Source of the DNA: Prorocentrum cordatum
Taxonomy: Eukaryota > Sar > Dinophyceae > Prorocentrales > Prorocentraceae
Assembly (NCBI GenBank): GCA_963575745.1
Contig: CAUYUJ010007432.1
Location: forward strand, 1-32,140
Length of the DNA: 32,140 bases
Direction: 5' to 3'
Position 1 is the stretch's first letter. Every line of letters starts with the position of its first letter. The notes beneath the pieces were generated by a model. It worked only from the letters and a program-made list of their open reading frames with translations, was not told where the DNA came from and made no database searches. A program made the position numbers and the translations under genes. This document shows positions 28,628-32,140 of the stretch, piece after piece.

Positions 28628-28845
28628 CGAAATCCAAAGGACGCTGGATTTAAGGTCTCAGGCGTTCGACTGACTAGATAAGATTGCGCGGCGGACGTCG
28701 GCCATCGGGCTGCTCAGGCCTCGGAGGCTTTCAATCGACATTTTCAGCCTTTCTGCAGCTGGCGCGGTTCCAACGCGAATTCAGTTGTTATGTAAACCTG
28801 TATCAGTTGTTACATGAAGCCGTAGTTCTGGCCCGTGAAAGAAAT

Positions 28846-29109
28846 TCAGGGGCGTGCAATGTGCCCCAACGCCAACTTCATAATATCCGCGTGGTAGAAC
28901 ATCAGATGATGTCGTGCCGCTTGCGGCTTCACGGTGAAAGGGGCTGACGGGAAACCTGATGGAGATGCTAGCACTTTGTCCTTCGGCTGGACAGACAAAA
29001 GGACAAGTTGCTCCGATGGGACTGGATAGCGGTCCCACCAGTTTTTAATTGGGCATGGCACGTTGTGCGCTTTCAGGGGTGCGTGCCCGATCGTGTTTGT
29101 CTCTCCCAC
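28846..29109 (-). CDS. Candidate exon or pseudogene fragment, unknown
   Basis: The minus-strand frame starting MGETNTIGHAPLKAHNVPCP continues IKNWWDRYPVPSEQLVLLSV, QPKDKVLASPSGFPSAPFTV and HHLMFYHADIMKLALGHIAR, then stops. A frame shift into the adjacent minus frame would extend it with LNFFHGPELRLHVTTD. Repeat-free and of moderate GC content. Unrecognised; the stop or shift suggests a splice site or decay. Confidence 0.3.
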   Translation of the reverse strand: MGETNTIGHAPLKAHNVPCPIKNWWDRYPVPSEQLVLLSVQPKDKVLASPSGFPSAPFTVKPQAARHHLMFYHADIMKLALGHIARP

Positions 29110-29357
29110 CTGATGGCCAACTCCACGGACACAAGCTCAATGTCTGAATGGTGTCTGCAGCTTGCTAATCAGTCATCCAAGATTCTACTTCGACATGCAT
29201 TTCTAGATGCAGTTTACGACGAGCTGAGACTTGTGTCTATCAGCTGGCGAAGATGAAGTCTTCGTCGTTTTGGACGGTATTATTTTTTTTAGGGGGTCTT
29301 CCAGGGCCCCCAGGCTTCTAGAGGTCCCAAGGTGTCTGGGGTCTTTCTCACCGCCCA
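29110..29357. other. Unassigned stretch
   Basis: No gene recognised. The part after 29285 (GGGGGTCTTCCAGGGCCCCC, then AGAGGTCCCAAGG) resembles phrases near 31430-31480 and 32050-32120, so it is probably part of a dispersed repeat. Confidence 0.35.
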
Positions 29358-29506
29358 CCAAACAAATCCAACCCAACCCGAAGTCCCTGATTTGCCCTCC
29401 ATTTCCAGTGGGGGGGGGATCGGGGAACATTGAAAAACACACACATGAAGCCCGTGCCCCCCCGACCCGATATTCGGGTCTTCGGGTTGGGTTGGGGTGG
29501 TTTGGT
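29358..29506. mobile_element. Short fold-back element (CCAACCCAACCCGAAG arms)
   Basis: CCAACCCAACCCGAAGTCCC on the left pairs with GGGTCTTCGGGTTGGGTTGG on the right, extended by CCAAACAA/TGGTTTGG farther out. The loop holds a G run and AACACACACATG. About 150 bp, noncoding. Confidence 0.6.
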
Positions 29507-29541
29507 AGGTACTTCACCTTCGTCTTTGAACAGTTCTTCGA

Positions 29542-29765
29542 TTTGGGCCTTTGGACGCCTCCGACCGTTTGTGGGGACCTCTGCAGACTCTCGGAGACTT
29601 CCAGATACCTCCGGATGACGCGCGGCGACGACGACGGCGACGACGATTGCGGCGGCGACCTTTGGGCCTCTGGACGCTTCCGACCGTTTGTGGGGACCTC
29701 TGCGGATCCTCGGAGACTTCCAGAGACCTCTGGACGACGAGCGGCGACGACGACCAGCGGCGGCC
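29542..29765. repeat. 119-bp tandem duplication
   Basis: GGGCCTTTGGACGCC at 29545 and GGGCCTCTGGACGCT at 29664 start two units. Each continues CCGACCGTTTGTGGGGACCT, then CGGAGACTTCCAGA and a CGGCGACGACGAC tail. The period is 119 bp, not a multiple of three, so this is not a protein repeat. Confidence 0.75.
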
Positions 29766-30110
29766 GACGACTGACGGCGGCGAACTGCCGTCGGGGGCGC
29801 TCTCGCAACTTGTCTCGACGGGCACCCAGGCTGGCCGTGGCAACGAGGGTGCCCCGGGAGGCCCAAGCATCGAGGCTCGAACCTCGACTCGGAGGAGGAA
29901 AATGCACCCATACAGCTACCTTTCCAGTGAAGTCGCCGCTGTGGGCCTCCTGGGAGGCCCTCGTCGCCACCGCTGGATTCGCCTCGAGATTCGGGTCAGA
30001 ATGCATCCCAGGGTAGCTCTGGAGAGTAGCGGTATCGGTACCTTTTGGATTCCCCATCGACAGCGACAAGGCCTGCACACCGACGAGGACAGCCGCGCGA
30101 AACGCTGAGA
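29766..30110. other. Unassigned stretch
   Basis: Contains inverted-like phrases CATCGAGGCTCGAACCTCGA and CGCCTCGAGATTCGGG. Parts recur at 31870-31990 (GAATCCAGCCATCGAGACG, CCTCGAGACTCGATGCTCG). No convincing gene. Confidence 0.35.
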
Positions 30111-30114
30111 AAAC

Positions 30115-30586
30115 CGGCGGGAGCGGCGACGGCGGCGGCGGCGGCGACGACGACGTGGAGGCAGAGCGCGAGCGGGAGCGGGAGGCGCTAGAAGAGGACC
30201 CCAGACAACCAACAATTTGGATCCCTCTCCTCGAGCCTCGACCCTCCCCCCCTGGAACCTCGACGACGACGACGGCGACGACGGCGACGGCGGCGACGGC
30301 GACGAGGACGGTTGCGACGTCGACGGCGGCGGCGACGTCGACGGCCGCGACGATGCCGTCGGCGACGAAGCCGCCGCGGAGGGCGCTGCGACCGCCCGGG
30401 CCCGCGGCGCCGCTGGGCGGCCCGCGCCGCGTGCGCTGCGCCAGGGACGCCTGGGGAGGCGCCGGCGCCTCCGCTGCCCTTCGGCGGCCCTCGGCGGCCC
30501 TCTGCGCCTTCGGGTGCGGCGGTCGCCGCATCCGCCGCCGCTGCCGCCGCGGCCTCCGCCGCCGCCGCGGCCGCCGCCGCCGCTCG

Positions 30587-30615
<29 letters not shown>
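30115..30615. repeat. GC-rich GGC/GAC/CGC trinucleotide-rich region
   Basis: Consists of GGCGAC arrays (30125-30152 and 30265-30360), a GC-rich middle, then CGC arrays (30530-30583) and a GTC run (30585-30620). All frames are Ala/Arg/Pro/Asp-rich. Confidence 0.8.
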
Positions 30616-30618
<3 letters not shown>

Positions 30619-30759
30619 GTCTGTTTTGCATTGTTTTGCGCCGCATAGATGGCACTACACCTGCGGAAGCGCAGGCTCCTATTTTTTGGCGGAGGGATCG
30701 TCGCCTCGGGAGCGCGGGCTTGTTGTTTTCTCTGTACGGGAAAAGGGGGGAAGGATGGG

Positions 30760-31000
30760 AGCGGGAATGAGGAGGCAAAGGCGGAGGCGGCAGAGGCGGC
30801 GGGGGAGGAGAAGGAGAGGGAGGAGGAGGAAGAGAAGTGCGACAAATAAGGAGAGGGGGTCGACGAGCAGAAGGATGAAGAGGCGAAGTAGCAAGATGAG
30901 GAGGAGGAATAGGAATAGGAGGAGGAGGAGGGGGACTAGGAGGAGGAGGAGGAGGAGGAGGAGGAGGAGGAGGAGGAGGAGAAGGAACAACCAGGAGGGA
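30760..31000. repeat. Purine-rich GGA/GAG tract
   Basis: Almost only A and G on the plus strand, culminating in a GGA run (about 30940-30982). Frames read poly-Arg/Glu or, on the minus strand, poly-Leu/Ser/Pro. Confidence 0.85.
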
Positions 31001-31019
31001 ATCCAGCTCGAGGACGCGT

Positions 31020-31300
31020 CGCCGACGCCGACGACGACCACGAAGACGACGCCGCCCGCCACCACGACCACGATGGCACCGATAGACACCACCGGCGAGG
31101 GCGGCGGCCACGGCGACGACGACGGCGACGACGGCGACAGCCACGACGACCGCGGCGGCGGCGGCGGCGGCGGCGGCAGCGACGGCGCCCCCGGCGGCGG
31201 CGACGGCGGCGAGCGGCGGCGCGCAGCAGCGAGCGGTGGCGCCCAGGCGCCGCCGCGGCGGCCGACGCGGCATCGCCCCCCGCGGCGCTCGGGAGGCTGG
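31020..31300. repeat. GCC/GGC/GAC GC-rich array
   Basis: CGACGCCGACGACGACCACG-type sequence passes into GGCGGC runs (about 31150-31215). Low-complexity frames on both strands; no gene. Confidence 0.8.
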
Positions 31301-31338
31301 GGCCGCGGTTGCGCCCCCGTCTCGGGCGGCGAAACCTA

Positions 31339-31523
31339 TACTCCAGATCTCGTAATAGAAGGGAGGGGGTCTGGACCCTCCAAGACAAGCCATTGCAGAC
31401 CTCCCCCGTGGGAGAACCCTCCAAAACATCGTCCCCAGACCCCCCCAGGCCCTCCAAGATAGCCTGGAAGAGACCCCCCCCCCGAAATGAGACCCCCCTC
31501 CCTTTATTACGAAATCTGGAGTA
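31339..31523. mobile_element. Terminal-inverted-repeat element, ~185 bp
   Basis: The left end TACTCCAGATCTCGTAATAG and right end TTATTACGAAATCTGGAGTA are inverted, extending over about 33 bp with few mismatches into a GAAGGGAGGGGGTCT/AGACCCCCCTCCCTTT part. The interior has three CCCTCCAARA-type phrases. Noncoding and probably a MITE. A clear target duplication is not seen. Confidence 0.75.
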
Positions 31524-31554
31524 ACCAGACATGATCGCGCAGTAAAGCAAAAAT

Positions 31555-31670
31555 CAGGGCGGGAGGTTCTTGGCCGCTTTCGGCCTCGGGGGGCCCTCGC
31601 CGGGCCTCGGGGCCGTCAGGAAGCGACTCGGATCAGAAGCCGGTCTCGGGAGAAGGGTCGGGACTTCCGG
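31555..31670 (+). repeat. Dispersed repeat, family F, single copy
   Basis: GGGCGGGAGGTTCTTGGCCG, CTTTCGGCCTCGGGGGGCCC, GCCGTCAGGAAGCGACTCGG and GGTCGGGACTTCCGGGG align with the modules at 19940-20150 and 1766-1895. Confidence 0.55.
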
Positions 31671-32140
31671 GGACCCCGTAGTGAGGAAGTCAGGACGCCG
31701 CACGTCTGGGTGCATGTCCGCTGCTCCCTGGCCAGGCTCATGCTGGGCCCCGGAGCCGTGCGCATACGCCCTCGTGGCCCAGCCAGGAGGGCGTGGCGTG
31801 TGCACCGCTGCCGGGTTCAGGACGGGCCGCGGTGGCGCCCTCGTCCCTCGGCGGCGAGAACTTGGAGGAGTCCTGACGAGAATTTCGAGGCGAATCCAGC
31901 CATCGAGACGAAACAGATTTCTCGAGGGCCCAGAAAACTTAGAAATCTTGATCCTCGGACGCCTCGAGACTCGATGCTCGAATCACGAGCTGGCAATACG
32001 TCCCCAGAGGTCCTCAAGTTCCGCCGACCTCGATCCCGAATCTCAACGTCCGCGGGAGCCCCCAGAGGTCTCCAGAGGTCTCTGAAGGTCCCCAGATGCT
32101 TCCAGGCCTTCAGAGGTCCAACGTTCGTCACGAGCTTACA
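31671..32140. other. Unassigned 3' end
   Basis: No gene recognised. Repeated phrases CCCAGAGGTCTCCAGAGGTC and TCGAGAC-type inverted words occur from 31885 on and are shared in part with 6985-7060 and 29870-30000, so this is likely dispersed repeat sequence. Confidence 0.35.

Overview
This window reads as nuclear DNA of a GC-rich eukaryote, most probably a dinoflagellate (Prorocentrum- or Polarella-like is a guess). One spliced gene can be reconstructed; its introns include two with a GA donor and AG acceptor, a donor type reported in dinoflagellates. The rest is dominated by trinucleotide arrays, minisatellites and several families of short fold-back (inverted-repeat) elements, plus one 100-N assembly gap (19541-19640). 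I see no tRNA, rRNA, CRISPR array or bacterial operon. Most long open frames in the window are translations of simple repeats and are not genes.

Layout. 1-2.8 kb: pyrimidine tracts and three fold-back families, plus a TATATG array. 2.8-6.06 kb: two diverged copies of a composite repeat (short minisatellite, conserved ~90-bp block, GAC array, GCGCGC-rich block), then an ~80-bp tandem repeat. 6.1-6.8 kb: TATG-type microsatellite. 7.0-7.3 kb: large imperfect inverted repeat. 7.95-8.95 kb: GAT array. 9.0-9.9 kb: minisatellites and a fold-back element. 10.7-15.07 kb: an intron-bearing glycoside hydrolase family 2 (GH2) gene. 15.1-19.5 kb: scattered candidate exons of unknown genes among repeats. 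19.6-21.6 kb: GC-rich and trinucleotide arrays. 21.6-27.6 kb: a ~6-kb composite satellite, three units of nested minisatellites with ~0.75-kb inverted arms. 27.6-29.1 kb: a less GC-rich island with unidentified minus-strand reading frames. 29.3-32.1 kb: more fold-back elements, a 119-bp tandem duplication and GC-rich arrays.

The GH2 gene is the clear functional locus. Eight proposed exons join with consistent phase into 689 codons plus stop. The product has an N-terminal hydrophobic anchor, a sugar-binding domain, an Ig-like domain and a TIM barrel carrying both catalytic glutamates.

The main discovery candidate is a family of seven ~165-200-bp fold-back elements. Four lie in introns of the GH2 gene. 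Two of these make up an entire intron: the element supplies a GA donor at one end and the pyrimidine tract and A of the AG acceptor at the other, and is flanked by a target-site duplication. They behave like introners, DNA-transposon-like elements that create introns. Within each copy the two arms match each other better than they match other copies, which points to arm homogenisation.
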